A program made the translations under genes and the position numbers. 64,000 bases of DNA from Paenibacillus sp. ACRRY (GTDB lineage Bacteria; Bacillota; Bacilli; Paenibacillales; Paenibacillaceae): assembly GCF_022346995.1 (NCBI RefSeq), contig NZ_JAKRNM010000011.1, positions 91,691 through 155,690 of the forward strand, written 5' to 3'. Below are positions 63,295-64,000 of the stretch, in pieces; positions within the stretch are counted from its first letter, which is position 1; the number at the start of each line of letters is the position of its first letter. The notes beneath the pieces are model-generated. The model did not search any database and had not been told where the DNA came from. It saw only the letters and a list, made by a program, of their open reading frames with translations.

Positions 63295-63735
63295 GGAAAA
63301 TCGCAATGGGCCATCACAATCAGGTGTCTAACTATCGGCTTCTACTATTATAGAAGATATATAACGTAGTGCGTGGTTTGAAGATCATATAAGTGGTATA
63401 GAAGTCTCCAGGATGCTCTCAACAGTGAATTCAGAAATGCTTCCAAAAAAGAAACTAACGATTCTTGCCGCTACTGTAACAATACATGTCTACCTAAATG
63501 GATAGATTGGTATTGGTGCTGAGCTATGTTTGATTAGTATAGATATAGTCTGCACAGTGATGATTGCAGCTGTAATATAGTGAATGTATCTATGTAAATC
63601 CATTCATTCTTCGCAAGTTTAATTTGGGATATTTTACATGTAGTAATTACTCTCCCCACATGATATATTATATTTCCGGCCAAGAAAACACGAGAAACAC
63701 GGTACGGTAAGCTAACTTAACAAGCTTCGAAAGAA
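63295..63735. other. Gene-free stretch upstream of the rRNA operon
   Basis: About 440 bases, A+T-rich compared with the neighbouring genes. No reading frame with a ribosome site and no clear terminator was seen. It may hold the end of the GNAT transcript and the upstream activating region of the rRNA promoter. Confidence 0.5.
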
Positions 63736-63750
63736 ACTTAAAAAAAGTGC

Positions 63751-63779
63751 TTGCCAAATTGGTTCGGACATGATAAGAT
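63751..63779 (+). promoter_or_regulatory. rRNA operon promoter
   Basis: TTGCCA (63751-63756) and TAAGAT (63774-63779), spacer 17 bases, with A-rich sequence just upstream (63739-63747) resembling an UP element. Confidence 0.75.
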
Positions 63780-63935
63780 ATAAAAGTTGCTGAAGAGAAA
63801 AACACTCGGATGCAAACAACGTTTGATCTTTGAAAACTGAACAACGAGTGAGTGAATGATCTTGCTTGCAAGATCAACAAATGAGATTTTTAATCTCGTC
63901 AGATTCAAAATGAGCTAATCGCTCTTTTCAATACT
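63780..63935 (+). other. 16S rRNA leader with antitermination and processing elements
   Basis: Leader transcript containing TTTGATCTTTGAAAACTGAA (63822-63841), the conserved Bacillales boxA/leader-like element, and hairpins GATCTTGC-TTGCAAGATC and GAGATTTTTAATCTC that probably take part in rRNA processing. Confidence 0.7.
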
Positions 63936-64000
63936 TTATTGGAGAGTTTGATCCTGGCTCAGGACGAACGCTGGCGGCATGCCTAATACATGCAAGTCGA
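63936..64000 (+). rRNA. rrs: 16S ribosomal RNA, 5' end (cut by the window edge)
   Basis: GGAGAGTTTGATCCTGGCTC at 63941 is the universal 16S start, followed by GACGAACGCTGGCGGC and ATGCCTAATACATGCAAG. The mature 5' end is placed at about 63936 by counting back from E. coli position 8. Only the first ~65 bases are inside the window. Confidence 0.97.

Noticed and set aside
63668..63880. 70-residue minus-strand frame over the rRNA promoter
   Set aside because: Lies over the rRNA promoter and leader; no coding signal.
1..64000. CRISPR arrays, prophage, insertion sequences or tRNA genes
   Set aside because: No direct-repeat array, transposase, integrase or tRNA cloverleaf sequence was seen by eye.

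Overview
The window is chromosomal DNA of a Gram-positive, spore-former-type bacterium of the Bacillota, most likely Paenibacillus. The signs are strong AGGAGG ribosome sites, frequent TTG/GTG starts, S-layer-homology (SLH) proteins, many CUT1 sugar ABC transporters paired with AraC-type regulators, a bacilliredoxin, and the first ~65 bases of a 16S rRNA gene of the Paenibacillus type at the right edge. No phage, insertion sequence, CRISPR array or tRNA gene was seen. Gene starts were set by ribosome-site spacing and often differ from the longest open frame. All assignments come from reading motifs by eye; no database search was run.

Layout. (1) 1-13.7 kb is a glycan-use locus: a CUT1 transporter (two permeases and a lipoprotein), a membrane-bound AraC regulator with its own promoter, cytosolic GH3 and GH38 glycosidases, and two sugar-phosphate isomerase-like TIM barrels. 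(2) 13.9-17.0 kb holds small genes: a helix-turn-helix protein, a membrane protein, a VOC protein with a palindrome inside its promoter, an unrecognised acidic-linker protein, and a bacilliredoxin fused to a membrane segment. (3) 17.1-26.9 kb is a potassium uptake locus (kdpFABC and kdpDE). A 28-residue microprotein precedes kdpF, a gene-free 256-base insert separates kdpB from kdpC, and the sensor is unusual: the KdpD/USP half is present twice in tandem and is cut from the kinase half by one in-frame TGA. A sequence resembling the E. coli KdpE operator lies upstream.

(4) 27.0-29.3 kb has a GH4 alpha-galactosidase-like gene divergent from an AraC regulator. (5) 29.4-34.9 kb is a cobalamin riboswitch with terminator controlling a complete five-gene Nik/Opp-type importer, probably for cobalt or nickel. 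(6) 35.0-39.7 kb has two co-directional exported proteins, one with SLH domains and one very large. (7) 40.1-44.0 kb has uridine kinase, a VanZ protein, an ECF sigma/anti-sigma pair and a small secreted coiled-coil protein. (8) 44.2-49.0 kb is a SNF2 helicase overlapping a SWIM zinc-finger gene. (9) 49.2-53.2 kb has an EEP-family phosphatase, a soluble chemoreceptor-like protein and an SLH protein with duplicated modules that carry EF-hand-like loops.

(10) 53.5-62.7 kb looks like a rhamnogalacturonan-oligosaccharide locus comparable to the B. subtilis yes genes: an enlarged GH105 hydrolase, a CUT1 transporter, and a histidine kinase/AraC response-regulator pair, with a cre-like site before the transporter. 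(11) A GNAT acetyltransferase follows, then ~440 bases with no recognised gene, then an rRNA promoter, leader and the start of 16S rRNA. The most unusual part is the kdp locus.
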